Notes: a model not told the origin generated them from the letters alone. Shown: positions 45,848 to 53,995, counted from the first letter of the stretch. The stretch is DNA of 64,000 nt from UBA3910 sp002391465 (GCA_030054835.1 JASGVS010000034.1:1-64000), one strand, 5' to 3'. A program made the numbers and translations.

Positions 45848-46957
45848 TTGGCACAAGTTCTTTTAAGGGACGTTACCAAGCGCTTTGGTAATGTTGTAGC
45901 AGTCAACAATATCAGCTTAGACGTGAAAGACAGAGAATTTATTGTGTTGGTTGGGCCGTCCGGTTGTGGAAAAACCACTACCTTGAGGATGGTTGCAGGT
46001 CTTGAGGAAATCACTGAAGGTGACATCTACATCGGCGACATGCACGTAAACAACGTTCCTCCGAAAGATAGGGATATTGCAATGGTTTTCCAAAACTACG
46101 CACTTTATCCCCACATGGACGTTTACAACAACATGGCGTTCGGCCTCAAGCTGCGCAAGTTCCCTAAAGCGGAAATTGACAACAGGGTAAAACACGCCGC
46201 AAGGCTGCTCGGTATCGAGAACCTGTTGGATCGTAAGCCCAGAGCTCTCTCCGGTGGACAGCGTCAGAGGGTAGCCGTTGGCCGTGCCATCGTGCGCGAA
46301 CCTAAGGTGTTCCTCATGGACGAACCCCTTTCCAACTTGGACGCCAAGTTGAGGGTACAGATGAGGGCCGAGCTGAGCAAACTTCACAGCAGGCTCGAAG
46401 CAACCATTATCTACGTAACTCACGACCAGACTGAAGCCATGACCATGGGTGACCGTATTGTCGTTATGAAAGACGGCCTTATCTATCAGGCTGGTGCACC
46501 CCTGGACATCTACAACAACCCTGACAACATGTTTGTGGCCGGCTTTATTGGCAGCCCAGCCATGAACTTCATCGATGCTGTGCTCGTTAAAGAAGGGGAT
46601 ACTTACATCATTGATGCTAAGACCTTCAAGGTGGAAATCCCCGCCGAGAGAGCCGCTAAGATTGAGGGCATTGGCAAGTATGTTAACAAGCCTATCGTCT
46701 TTGGTATCCGTCCCGAGGACATTGAAGACGCTGCCATCGTAGCCGAAGATCCTCGTTACCAGATTGTTGAGGCTGACGTAGACGTAACTGAGCCCATGGG
46801 TTCTGAAGTATACGCTTACCTGTCCAGCGGCGAGAACACCTTTATCTCCCGCCTGGATGCTGGTACGGATGCAAAACCCGAGTCCAAGCATAAAGTGGGC
46901 TTTAACATGACGAAGATTCACCTCTTCGATCCGGACACGGAGAACGTGGTACGCTAG
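45848..46957 (+). CDS. msmX: Sugar ABC transporter ATP-binding protein, MsmX/UgpC family
   Basis: The 369-residue product has Walker A GPSGCGKTTTLRM, signature LSGGQRQRVAVGRAI, Walker B VFLMDEPLSNLDAKLR, and the C-terminal TOBE/MalK-type regulatory domain. No permease or binding protein lies beside it, which is typical of MsmX, an ATPase shared by several sugar importers. TTG at 45848 is chosen, 8 bases after GAGGAG; GTG at 45827 is the alternative. It has its own promoter and terminator. Confidence 0.9.
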   Translation: MAQVLLRDVTKRFGNVVAVNNISLDVKDREFIVLVGPSGCGKTTTLRMVAGLEEITEGDIYIGDMHVNNVPPKDRDIAMVFQNYALYPHMDVYNNMAFGLKLRKFPKAEIDNRVKHAARLLGIENLLDRKPRALSGGQRQRVAVGRAIVREPKVFLMDEPLSNLDAKLRVQMRAELSKLHSRLEATIIYVTHDQTEAMTMGDRIVVMKDGLIYQAGAPLDIYNNPDNMFVAGFIGSPAMNFIDAVLVKEGDTYIIDAKTFKVEIPAERAAKIEGIGKYVNKPIVFGIRPEDIEDAAIVAEDPRYQIVEADVDVTEPMGSEVYAYLSSGENTFISRLDAGTDAKPESKHKVGFNMTKIHLFDPDTENVVR

Positions 46958-46981
46958 TAAGCAAGTCTGTTTCAGCTAATA

Positions 46982-47011
46982 AAGAGAGCACATAGGGTGC
47001 TCTCTTTTTTT
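46982..47011 (+). terminator. Terminator after the msmX-type gene
   Basis: AAGAGAGCAC pairs with GTGCTCTCTT around ATAGG and runs into seven T. Confidence 0.93.
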
Positions 47012-47086
47012 GTCTGCGTGTCAGAACTGGAAAGATCTACATGGCCTCTAGCAGGAGGAATAGAAAAAAGCAAGGAGAATACCATA

Positions 47087-47329
47087 GGCGACCCACCGCA
47101 AAATCAGGAGATTTCTATTGCGACTTCACTAACTTATGTTAGTTACAAATGCGGTGGTCAGTGTTCGATTCTGCAAGTCACTCGCCAAAGGAGGTGTGTC
47201 CCCAAGAGATGCAGGGATCGAACAGGTGCAGCACACTAGATATGACACAGCCTGAGGACGGACAGGCGAGGAAACAAGGAGACTCCCCTCAATGTCCTCT
47301 CTACGCAGCAGAGACGGAGAGGCTGCACC
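47087..47329 (+). ncRNA. Long structured leader RNA ahead of porin-like gene 1
   Basis: Three consecutive folded domains can be drawn. Domain 1: CCACCGCA (47093) with TGCGGTGG (47150) encloses two hairpins, AAATC/GATTT with an AGGA loop and ACTAAC/GTTAGT with a TTAT loop, a three-way junction. Domain 2: GTTCGAT (47163) with ATCGAAC (47217), extended by CTGCA/TGCAG. Domain 3: GGTGCAGC (47225) with GCTGCACC (47322) encloses GCCTG/CAGGC, GAGG/CCTC and CTCTC/GAGAG. It ends 37 bases before the start codon. No terminator-like stem follows, so control may act on translation or stability. It matches no riboswitch consensus that I know. Confidence 0.6.
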
Positions 47330-47366
47330 GATGAGCAACAAATAAGATAAAGGGGATAGACAGATT

Positions 47367-48692
47367 ATGAAAAAGACTATTATTCTTGCTTTAATCGTAG
47401 CCTTAGTCGCGGCAGTACCTGTAGCAGCTGCCGGCGTAGACTTCGGCGGTTCAATCGAAACTGAAATTGCAGTTAACAAGAAAAAGGGCGAAGACGTACA
47501 AGTCGTACCTGGTTCTGAACTTTCCTTGAACCTCGGCGTAAACGCCGCGCAGGACAAAGTTCGGGCTGGTCTGGAATTTGGCTTGTCTGAAGAGGAAGAT
47601 GGCTTGGTACCCAGCGGTATTTCCCTGGGTGACATCGAGCTGAAACAGGCTTTCATCGAAGCTGACGGTGCCTTCTGGCACGGCGGCCCAGAGGCCACAA
47701 CTCGTTTTGGTACACTGGGTATTGATTACAGCCCATACGCAAGCCTTACCGGTCGCAGCGGTATCAGCATCAGCGGTGTAGATCTAGACGTTATTGAACT
47801 GAATGGTTTCTACGCCCTAGCTGCAGAAGGTGAGAGCGATGTATTGGGTATGCGCTCCAGCCTCAACCTGCTTGACGAAGTTGATCTGGGTATTGCAGTG
47901 CTCAGTGATTCGGATATCATCCGTATTCAGGCTGACGCAGCCGCAGAGCCCATCGAAGGTCTGCGCATCGCAGCCAGCGCAGCAGCTGACCGGACAGAGG
48001 AATCTGGCCTTCAGATGGACAACCTGGTTAAGGTAGCTGCTGACTACGCACTGGATGAAAACACAAACATTACTGTTGGTTTCAAACACATCAGTGATGA
48101 CTGGGCCGTGACGAATGATGACGGTAAACCTAAGTATATTGCTGAGAAGACTGAGGATGGCGACGGCGAGCACGACTGGATTCACCTCGAACGGGCCAAG
48201 AACCGTGGTGTCTTTGTAGGCCTCGAGACTGCCCAGCAGGGTATCAACCTGGCAGCTGCCTACGACCAGATGTTTGCTGAAGCAAGCATCGCTGCTGACA
48301 CCGAGTACGAAGGGTTCAGGTTTGACGTGAAAACCGTTCTGGACGTACCTGCCATGAGCGCCATGGCTGCTAAGTCCACCACCTTCGGCGTAAGCCGTGA
48401 GTTCGACGTAATGGAAGGTTTGGCAGTTGACGCAAGGTACGAAGGTAAATGGACCGGTGGCGAAGAGAAGGGTCTCGTACACACCATTGGTGCCAAGAGC
48501 ACCCTCGGCATCCTGCCTGCAGTTGACGGTCTTGAGCTAAGCGCTGAAGTATCCGCCGCAGAGCTGAAATTGGATGCAGTGGATTACAAAGTCGGTGCTA
48601 AGTTTGCTGCACCGAACGGCGTAAACCTCGGTATCGAACATGCCCGCTATGACGGTACTACCTTCAACGCTGGTATGAAAGTTGAGTTCTAA
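47367..48692 (+). CDS. Porin-like outer-membrane protein 1
   Basis: The 441-residue product has a signal peptide (to about VAAA) and an acidic, beta-rich mature part of alternating strands (VDFGGSIETEIAV, ELSLNLGVNAAQDKVRAGLEF, ITVGFKHISDDW) ending FNAGMKVEF. The size, strand pattern and terminal Phe are those of a 16-18 strand porin. There is no SLH domain, so it is not an OmpM-type tether. The codons are unusually uniform, as in highly expressed genes. AAAGGGGAT lies about 10 bases before ATG. Confidence 0.75.
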   Translation: MKKTIILALIVALVAAVPVAAAGVDFGGSIETEIAVNKKKGEDVQVVPGSELSLNLGVNAAQDKVRAGLEFGLSEEEDGLVPSGISLGDIELKQAFIEADGAFWHGGPEATTRFGTLGIDYSPYASLTGRSGISISGVDLDVIELNGFYALAAEGESDVLGMRSSLNLLDEVDLGIAVLSDSDIIRIQADAAAEPIEGLRIAASAAADRTEESGLQMDNLVKVAADYALDENTNITVGFKHISDDWAVTNDDGKPKYIAEKTEDGDGEHDWIHLERAKNRGVFVGLETAQQGINLAAAYDQMFAEASIAADTEYEGFRFDVKTVLDVPAMSAMAAKSTTFGVSREFDVMEGLAVDARYEGKWTGGEEKGLVHTIGAKSTLGILPAVDGLELSAEVSAAELKLDAVDYKVGAKFAAPNGVNLGIEHARYDGTTFNAGMKVEF

Positions 48693-48713
48693 GAACAACG
48701 GCATAAGCAGTAC

Positions 48714-48744
48714 AAATGACCCCCATGCTCGGGGGTCATTTTTT
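48714..48744 (+). terminator. Terminator after porin-like gene 1
   Basis: AAATGACCCCC pairs with GGGGGTCATTT around ATGCTC and runs into T. Confidence 0.93.
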
Positions 48745-48854
48745 GTCCTATTTGCAGAACAACAAGCAGGGTTTTACGTATAACTATAGAAGTACGGGTA
48801 GAACATGGATCATTTATACCAGGGGTGGAAATTTTTCGCACTGATAGAAGGATT

Positions 48855-49040
48855 TACCGTTTGTTTGTCAAATATCGGTATATGATTTAGCTTTGCTTTA
48901 TGCTTCCTGAAGTTACTGGAAGGAAAGGAGGTGCCTGCTCAGTATCCAGTGACCAATGGGAAGGTAAAGGCATTACCAGTGGGCGACGGGGTCAAGGAAA
49001 CACGGAAACTTTTCCCCATAATCCCGAGGTGATGAGGATA
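48855..49040 (+). ncRNA. Structured leader ahead of porin-like gene 2, sharing motifs with the first leader
   Basis: Hairpins visible are TACCG-TTTG/CAAA-CGGTA (48855-48880), CTTCC/GGAAG (48903-48922) and GGTAA/TTACC (48963-48977), the last enclosed by TGACC (48950) and GGTCA (48990). AAAGGAGGTG at 48924-48933 is identical to 47187-47196 in the first leader. AGGAAACACGGAAAC at 48995-49009 matches 47269-47283 at 13 of 15 positions. The 3' block ends 76 bases before ATG here and 83 in the first leader. It is probably a regulatory leader of the same type, though the fold is less clear. Bases 48745-48854 show nothing else. Confidence 0.5.
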
Positions 49041-49085
49041 TACTTATACTAGAAACACTTTCCAAAAAACTGAGGGGGAAAAATA

Positions 49086-50387
49086 ATGAGAAAGAAAGCA
49101 TTTGTTATTACCCTTGCACTAGTCTTAGCATTCGCAAGCAGTGCAATGGCAGCTGTAAGTTTCAGCGGGAAGTTCAAAATCGACTTCGCGCGGAACTTTG
49201 ATTTTAATGACAATAACAACTTGTTTGATGGAACCTATACACTAACTCCTACGCTGAACTTTAGCATCTCCGCTTCATCCAAAGGTGAATCGGAAGATCG
49301 CGTTGATTGGGAATTCAGCAGTGGAGTCAAACAAGTCGGAGACAACTGGACATTCAGCGGGTACAAACTCGGGCTTTATGATCAGTATTTCAAAGCTTGG
49401 GTCTGGGGTGCTGGTGCCGAGTTGTCTGACAAAGCTACCCAATTTGGTTGGATCAGCGCACCCAAAGCCGCTGGCGACTTGCGGTCGAGGGTAGAAGTAC
49501 CTGTGGCAGACGTGGCAACTGTTACCGCTGACTTTGAAGGAACCACCATGCGTCTCTTTGTAGACGGTGCTGTGGAAGGTTACAACGTTGGCGCAGCTTA
49601 TGAGTTGGCTAAATGGGAAGACGAAGATAACCGCACAAACCGCGTTGTTGTTCAAGCTGACGGCAGCATTCCAGCTGGCGATCTGGACATCGCTCTGAAG
49701 GCCGCTGTAGGTATTGACGTGAAAAAAGAAGACAGTGGCTTCGCATTCGGTGTTGACGCAACCGTCAATCCGACAGATGCGCTTTCCTTGAACGTAGTGG
49801 TTAAGAACAACGACAAGTGGGCAGATAAGGGAAAGACAGATGTGACCGCTGCTGCAACCTACACCGAGGCTGCATTCCAGCTCAAAGGTGAAGTTAGCCA
49901 GAGCTTTGTTAAGGATGGCGACAACAAACCTGGTATTACCTTGACTGGTTTCTATCGCATGAGCGATACTCTCAATTACGGTGACCTGTTTGGCGATAAG
50001 TGGTACACCAACGATGCTCCTGCATTTGGTGTTAAGGCCGAGCTCCCTGGAGCGAATTTCTCTAAACTCACAATCGATGCTACAGCTCCTGTAGTGGCTG
50101 ACGTTGCATCGGTAAAGGCGAAAGCCATATACGAAGGCAAGAGTGCGTACAGTGCTGACGTTCTTGGACGGATTGTTGCTACTTCTAAGTTGACACTCCG
50201 TCCTCAAGTGAAGTTTACCAAGACCGCCGCTGACGATACGCTCGAGTTGAAGCTGGGCGCAAGCTACCGTATTGGTGACACTGGCCCAAGCGTCACCTTC
50301 GGTGCTGAAACCAAGACAGTAACTGATGCCGCTGACGCAAAAACCAAAACCGGCAAAATCTTCGCTGGTGTTGAAGTGGCATTCTAA
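49086..50387 (+). CDS. Porin-like outer-membrane protein 2
   Basis: The 433-residue product has a signal peptide (to about SSAMAA) and a beta-rich mature part that starts VSFSGKFKIDFAR and ends KIFAGVEVAF with the terminal Phe. Strands such as ALSLNVVVKNNDKW, AFQLKGEVSQSFV and LTLRPQVKFTK alternate with charged loops. It is similar in size and style to the preceding porin-like gene, but the two are not obvious duplicates. TGAGGGGGAAA precedes ATG. A strong terminator follows. Confidence 0.75.
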   Translation: MRKKAFVITLALVLAFASSAMAAVSFSGKFKIDFARNFDFNDNNNLFDGTYTLTPTLNFSISASSKGESEDRVDWEFSSGVKQVGDNWTFSGYKLGLYDQYFKAWVWGAGAELSDKATQFGWISAPKAAGDLRSRVEVPVADVATVTADFEGTTMRLFVDGAVEGYNVGAAYELAKWEDEDNRTNRVVVQADGSIPAGDLDIALKAAVGIDVKKEDSGFAFGVDATVNPTDALSLNVVVKNNDKWADKGKTDVTAAATYTEAAFQLKGEVSQSFVKDGDNKPGITLTGFYRMSDTLNYGDLFGDKWYTNDAPAFGVKAELPGANFSKLTIDATAPVVADVASVKAKAIYEGKSAYSADVLGRIVATSKLTLRPQVKFTKTAADDTLELKLGASYRIGDTGPSVTFGAETKTVTDAADAKTKTGKIFAGVEVAF

Positions 50388-50401
50388 GACAGACACAAAC
50401 T

Positions 50402-50437
50402 ACCACCCAGGCAATTGCCTGGGTGGTTTTTCTTTTG
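50402..50437. terminator. Terminator after porin-like gene 2
   Basis: ACCACCCAGGC pairs perfectly with GCCTGGGTGGT around AATT, followed by TTTTTCTTTT. The next gene is convergent. Confidence 0.95.
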
Positions 50438-50477
50438 TCCTTTAGGCAGGAAAGGGTGGGTAGCTGGGCGAAACATG

Positions 50478-51152
50478 TCATTGCATAGAATTGTAGAGAG
50501 GGTTAAGGACGAGGCTCAATTGGAGGAGTTGAATGTCTTCCTCTGGGATGGCTGCATCTTCGGGGAAAGTGTGGAACAGTTCTTCCGGGTCTAAACTGCT
50601 GAGCAGCTTTTGGAGTTGTTGTTCTGTCTGTTTTTTCTGCTCTGGTTCGCTTAGTTTGTCATACACTTGGCATAATAGGGTAAGGCAGTAAATAGACCAT
50701 AAGGGAGAGTTGGTTAAGGCTAAGGCCGCTTGTGCCATGCTTTCCGCCTGTGTGGGTGATCCCCGCTGCAGGAAAACCCGGGCCGTTAGATACATTAACT
50801 CGGGGTCCTGTGGTGGAATGGGTACCTCTGTGCTTAGAGACCTTGCGCTGGTGCTGAGGCGTCTCAAGAATTCGATTTGTGGAGATGTGGGGAGTAGAGC
50901 TAAATAAAAGTGGCACTTGCTTGGCTCCAAGATAGAGAGTTTTGCCGCCTTTAGGATTAGTTCATCGCCGATCAGGCTGCTGACTGTGGTGTCGAGAAGG
51001 AGTGCCCAATCGCGCAGCGTTTTTAGGGATGGTTCCACTGTGCCCGTTTCTACTTTACTCAGGAAACTCGCACTGTTTTGTCCTGCGACTTCTTTTTGCG
51101 TCAGCCCCATCGCCCTGCGGCGGTATCGGAGCCGGCAGCCTAAGACGTTCAT
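50478..51152 (-). CDS. XRE-family transcriptional regulator with TPR-like C-terminal part
   Basis: The 224-residue product has an N-terminal helix-turn-helix (LRYRRRAMGLTQKEVAG, FLSKVETGTVEPSLKTLRDWA) and a helical C-terminal part with TPR-like pairs (ELMYLTARVFLQRGSPTQAE, LWSIYCLTLLCQVYDKL). Such regulators often sense a peptide or internal signal through the TPR part. Targets are unknown. It is convergent with porin-like gene 2 and divergent from mazEF, so either could be controlled by it. GGGGGTAAGCTG precedes ATG. Confidence 0.85.
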   Translation of the reverse strand: MNVLGCRLRYRRRAMGLTQKEVAGQNSASFLSKVETGTVEPSLKTLRDWALLLDTTVSSLIGDELILKAAKLSILEPSKCHFYLALLPTSPQIEFLRRLSTSARSLSTEVPIPPQDPELMYLTARVFLQRGSPTQAESMAQAALALTNSPLWSIYCLTLLCQVYDKLSEPEQKKQTEQQLQKLLSSLDPEELFHTFPEDAAIPEEDIQLLQLSLVLNPLYNSMQ

Positions 51153-51237
51153 CAGCTTACCCCCGAAATGTGGAAATTATTTTATAGTCTGCCAAAAGTG
51201 TACCATAAAACATGTAAAAAGGCAAATAGTGCCATTA

Positions 51238-51267
51238 TTGACAGTGGTACCCTGACCTAGGTATAAT
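51238..51267 (+). promoter_or_regulatory. Consensus sigma-A promoter of mazEF
   Basis: TTGACA (51238-51243) and TATAAT (51262-51267) are separated by 18 bases, both perfect hexamers. AGTGGTACC in the spacer echoes AGTGTACC upstream (51198), a possible operator repeat. Confidence 0.85.
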
Positions 51268-51304
51268 TTCTTTAAGTACGCCCAAAAACGAGGTGACTTC
51301 GGTA

Positions 51305-51571
51305 GTGGATTGTAAGCGAGTTCAAATCATGATACCGGTCAAGTTATTGGCCGAGATTGATCGGATGGCCCAGGAAAAACGGATTAATCGCAGTCAGGTT
51401 ATACAAAACGCCGTGCAATTGTATATAATGGAGAAGAACCCTTCCGGCTTGCAGGAAAAACTGCGGGTCGGTTATCAAATCATGGCCGAGTTAAACCTCA
51501 AACTAGCGGAAGAAGGCAACGATGAAGAAATATTAGCAGACTACGAGCGCCAACTGGCGGAGGCTGAATAG
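51305..51571 (+). CDS. Antitoxin EndoAI/MazE-like, ribbon-helix-helix
   Basis: The 88-residue product begins with a ribbon-helix-helix DNA-binding domain (RVQIMIPVKLLAEIDRMA, then NRSQVIQNAVQLYI) followed by an acidic tail that would bind the toxin. This is the EndoAI type found with EndoA in Bacillota. GTG 51305 is chosen, 8 bases after GAGGTGA; GTG 51293 overlaps that site. The stop is one base before the toxin start. Confidence 0.88.
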   Translation: MDCKRVQIMIPVKLLAEIDRMAQEKRINRSQVIQNAVQLYIMEKNPSGLQEKLRVGYQIMAELNLKLAEEGNDEEILADYERQLAEAE

Positions 51572-51572
51572 T

Positions 51573-51929
51573 GTGGATACTGAAGTACTACGCGGGGACG
51601 TTTTTTATGCTAACCTCAACCCCGTTATAGGTTCGGAGCAGGGGGGAGTTAGGCCTGTTTTGATCCTGCAGAACGATGTGGGCAACAAATACAGCCCAAC
51701 CACCATTGTCGCGGCCATTACCTCCCGCATCAAGAAAGCCAAATTGCCCACCCATGTGGAGCTCAACAGCTCCCAGTCGGCATTGGAAAAGGATTCGGTT
51801 ATTCTCCTCGAGCAGATCCGCACCATTGACAAGCGGCGTCTTAAAGAGAAGATTGCCCATCTGGATGAGGAGGTTATGCTGCAGATCGACCAAGCGCTGC
51901 AGATCAGCCTTGGTCTTGTTAAGCTGTAG
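51573..51929 (+). CDS. mRNA interferase toxin EndoA/MazF
   Basis: The 118-residue product has the MazF/PemK pattern: LRGDVFYANLNPVIGSEQGG, VRPVLILQNDVGNKYSPT, PTHVELNSSQSALEKDSVILLEQIRTIDKRRL. It is an endoribonuclease that cuts single-stranded RNA at a short specific site and is held inactive by the upstream antitoxin. GTG start with GGAGG 9 bases before it. In Bacillus the pair sits near alr; here it lies between a regulator and a C26 hydrolase gene. Confidence 0.94.
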   Translation: MDTEVLRGDVFYANLNPVIGSEQGGVRPVLILQNDVGNKYSPTTIVAAITSRIKKAKLPTHVELNSSQSALEKDSVILLEQIRTIDKRRLKEKIAHLDEEVMLQIDQALQISLGLVKL

Positions 51930-51941
51930 ACTAGGAAGGGA

Positions 51942-51967
51942 ACACTCACTGGCTGAGTGTTTTTTTA
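51942..51967 (+). terminator. Terminator after mazF
   Basis: ACACTCA pairs with TGAGTGT around CTGGC and runs into seven T. Confidence 0.9.
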
Positions 51968-51983
51968 TCAGGGAGGAATGGAC

Positions 51984-52700
51984 ATGGCGGTGCAAAAACC
52001 CCTAATTGGTTTGGTATGTGGTAACCACAGGGAATACCCAACCGCGAATTTCGTCAACCGGGCTTACATCGAAGCGATCTTAGCGGCTGGTGGGACTCCG
52101 GTCCTAATTCCTTTTCAGCCAAAGGAAAACTTAAGGCAGATTGTTGACCTTTTAGCCGGGATAGTTGTGCCGGGGGGTGTTGATGTTGATCCCATGCGCT
52201 ATGGGGAGAGCCCATCTCCTGGCTGCGGAAAGGTTGATCCGGACTGGGATGAACTGGACCTTAATGTCTTGGGTTTGGCCCTGGAACGTGATTTACCTGT
52301 GCTGGCCATCTGCCGGGGTATGCAGGTGTTAAATGTGGCGTATGGGGGAAGCCTAGTCCAAGACATAGCAAGCGAAGTTGACCAGGCAATCAAACATAGG
52401 CAGGAAGCCCCCGTTTGGCATGCCACGCATACAATTAGGCTGGAGGAAGGGAACCTGCTTGCCGACATTTGGGCCGATGCACCCCTTAAGGTCAATTCCT
52501 TTCACCACCAGGCAGTTAAGACACTTGGCAATGGACTGCGGGTAGCGGCCACCGCGCCCGATGGTATAATCGAGGCTGTAGAGGCTGTGGACCGGCGGTT
52601 TGTCCTCGGTGTGCAGTGGCATCCTGAACTCATGATAGAGCACTGCCCGGGATCGCGCAGCTTATTTACCCGCTTTGTGGCATGTGCCGCAGGGAAGTAG
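51984..52700 (+). CDS. Class I glutamine amidotransferase-like hydrolase, peptidase C26 (PuuD family)
   Basis: The 238-residue product has the triad context: nucleophile Cys in LAICRGMQVLNVAYGG and His/Glu in GVQWHPELM, with NSFHHQAVK typical of the gamma-glutamyl-gamma-aminobutyrate hydrolase group. It hydrolyses gamma-glutamyl amides. ATG 51984 lies 7 bases after GGAGG; ATG 51978 is too close to it. A cytosolic enzyme. It is the only separate class I glutaminase fold in the window, relevant because the GMP synthase here lacks one, but the PuuD-like motifs argue against that role. Confidence 0.9.
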   Translation: MAVQKPLIGLVCGNHREYPTANFVNRAYIEAILAAGGTPVLIPFQPKENLRQIVDLLAGIVVPGGVDVDPMRYGESPSPGCGKVDPDWDELDLNVLGLALERDLPVLAICRGMQVLNVAYGGSLVQDIASEVDQAIKHRQEAPVWHATHTIRLEEGNLLADIWADAPLKVNSFHHQAVKTLGNGLRVAATAPDGIIEAVEAVDRRFVLGVQWHPELMIEHCPGSRSLFTRFVACAAGK

Positions 52701-52768
52701 GTTGGGCGGCAGGATTATGTCCTCCTATGGTGAAAAAAGGTATATTCCGGATTTTGAGGAGGGATATT

Positions 52769-53923
52769 ATGCTAGCAATTAAAAACGTTAAGATCTACAC
52801 CATTACTAACGGGATTATCACTGGAAACGTAGTTGTGGACGAACAGGGTAAAATAGTTGGAGTGGGAGATGTGGAGATCCCCCGCGGGGCGGAAGTAATC
52901 GATGGTACCGGTAAGGTGGTCATGCCCGGTATGATTGAAGCCCACGGACACGCAGGTGTCTATGAGGAGAGCCTGGGCTGGGAAGGTTCGGACGGCAACG
53001 AAATGACCGATCCAGTAACTCCCCATATTCGGGCCCTCGATGCAATCAATCCCCATGAGGACGGTATTCGCGAGGCACTAGAACACGGCGTTACTGCCAT
53101 GTGCGTACTGCCCGGCAGTGCCAACGTTATTGGCGGCCAGGGTGTAGTTGTACATATGTACGGTAACACGGTGGAAGAGATGATCATCAAGGAAGCGGGC
53201 GGCCTGAAGATTGCTTTTGGTGAAAACCCTAAACGGGTTTACTCCAACCAAAAGAAGATGCCCTCAACCAGAATGGCTACCGCTGCCCTTTTGCGTGAGA
53301 GTTTAGTTAAGGCCCAAAACTACCTTGATAAACTTGAGAAGGCCAAGACGGATCCAGAAAAAGCGCCAGAGCGTGACTTGAGAATGGAAGTGTTGGCCAA
53401 GGTGCTGAAACGGGAACTGCCGGTCAGGGCCCATGCCCACCGTGCAGATGATATTATGACGGCCTTGCGGATCGCCAAGGAGTTCAATCTGGATATCAGC
53501 ATTGAGCACTGCACCGAGGGACATAAGATAGTCAATGAACTCAAAGAGGCAGGCGTCTGGGCTATTGTTGGGCCTACCCTAAGCAACCGTTCCAAGGTGG
53601 AACTGAAGGAGCTGTCCTTCAACACACTGAAGACGCTTTATGACGCTGGTATTCCAGTGGCAATTACCATGGATCACCCGGTCGTGCCGGTGGGCTATAT
53701 GCCAACCGTCGCGGCCCATGCAGTTAAAGCGGGCTTGCCCTATGAAGAGGCACTGAAGGCGATTACCATCAATCCCGCAAAGGTTTTGGGTATTGATGCT
53801 GAATACGGCTCCATTGAACAGGGTAAGATGGCCGACCTAGTTCTCTGGAGCGGCGATCCCCTTGATGTCCAGTCAAGGGTGGAGAAGGTGTTCATCCACG
53901 GCCAGATAGTCCACGAAGCTTAA
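52769..53923 (+). CDS. Amidohydrolase family protein (imidazolonepropionase-like)
   Basis: The 384-residue product has the amidohydrolase metal motifs: HGH in MIEAHGHAGV, HAHR, SIEHCTEGHKI and the late Asp in ITMDHPVVPVG. The closing domain has GSIEQGKMADLVLWSGDP. It belongs to the imidazolonepropionase-related group, which includes iminohydrolases and dipeptidases; the substrate is unknown. ATG 52769 follows GAGGAGGGATATT; the frame extends upstream into the previous gene region without a ribosome site. Confidence 0.88.
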   Translation: MLAIKNVKIYTITNGIITGNVVVDEQGKIVGVGDVEIPRGAEVIDGTGKVVMPGMIEAHGHAGVYEESLGWEGSDGNEMTDPVTPHIRALDAINPHEDGIREALEHGVTAMCVLPGSANVIGGQGVVVHMYGNTVEEMIIKEAGGLKIAFGENPKRVYSNQKKMPSTRMATAALLRESLVKAQNYLDKLEKAKTDPEKAPERDLRMEVLAKVLKRELPVRAHAHRADDIMTALRIAKEFNLDISIEHCTEGHKIVNELKEAGVWAIVGPTLSNRSKVELKELSFNTLKTLYDAGIPVAITMDHPVVPVGYMPTVAAHAVKAGLPYEEALKAITINPAKVLGIDAEYGSIEQGKMADLVLWSGDPLDVQSRVEKVFIHGQIVHEA

Positions 53924-53942
53924 GGCAGAATGTGAGCAGACG

Positions 53943-53960
53943 GACCGCCTGAGGGCGGTC
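53943..53960 (+). terminator. Weak hairpin after the amidohydrolase gene
   Basis: GACCGCC pairs with GGCGGTC around TGAG. There is no T run, so termination is uncertain. Confidence 0.4.
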
Positions 53961-53995
53961 TTCGTCCGCTTTGCCATGTTTGAGGAGAGGTTAAA

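Noticed and set aside
45917..46921. A 334-codon open frame on the minus strand opposite msmX.
   Set aside because: The plus strand encodes a complete ABC ATPase with all motifs. The antisense frame has no recognisable domain or ribosome site and arises from codon bias.
47163..47187. GTTCGATTC followed by CGCCA looked like the T-arm and 3' end of a tRNA.
   Set aside because: The flanking bases do not form a T-stem, no acceptor, D or anticodon arms fit at tRNA spacing, and the same bases pair better in the leader helix GTTCGAT/ATCGAAC.
48901..49040. Possible cobalamin, c-di-GMP or magnesium riboswitch ahead of porin-like gene 2.
   Set aside because: Short strings such as GACCAATGGG recall these classes, but their conserved cores are not present in order.
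49275..50396. A 373-codon open frame on the minus strand opposite porin-like gene 2.
   Set aside because: It has no signal or domain, and the plus-strand frame has a signal peptide, ribosome site and terminator.
51984..52700. The C26 amidotransferase as the missing glutaminase subunit of GMP synthase.
   Set aside because: Its motifs are of the gamma-glutamyl-GABA hydrolase group and it lies 8 kb away in a different transcript. The idea is not excluded but has no support.
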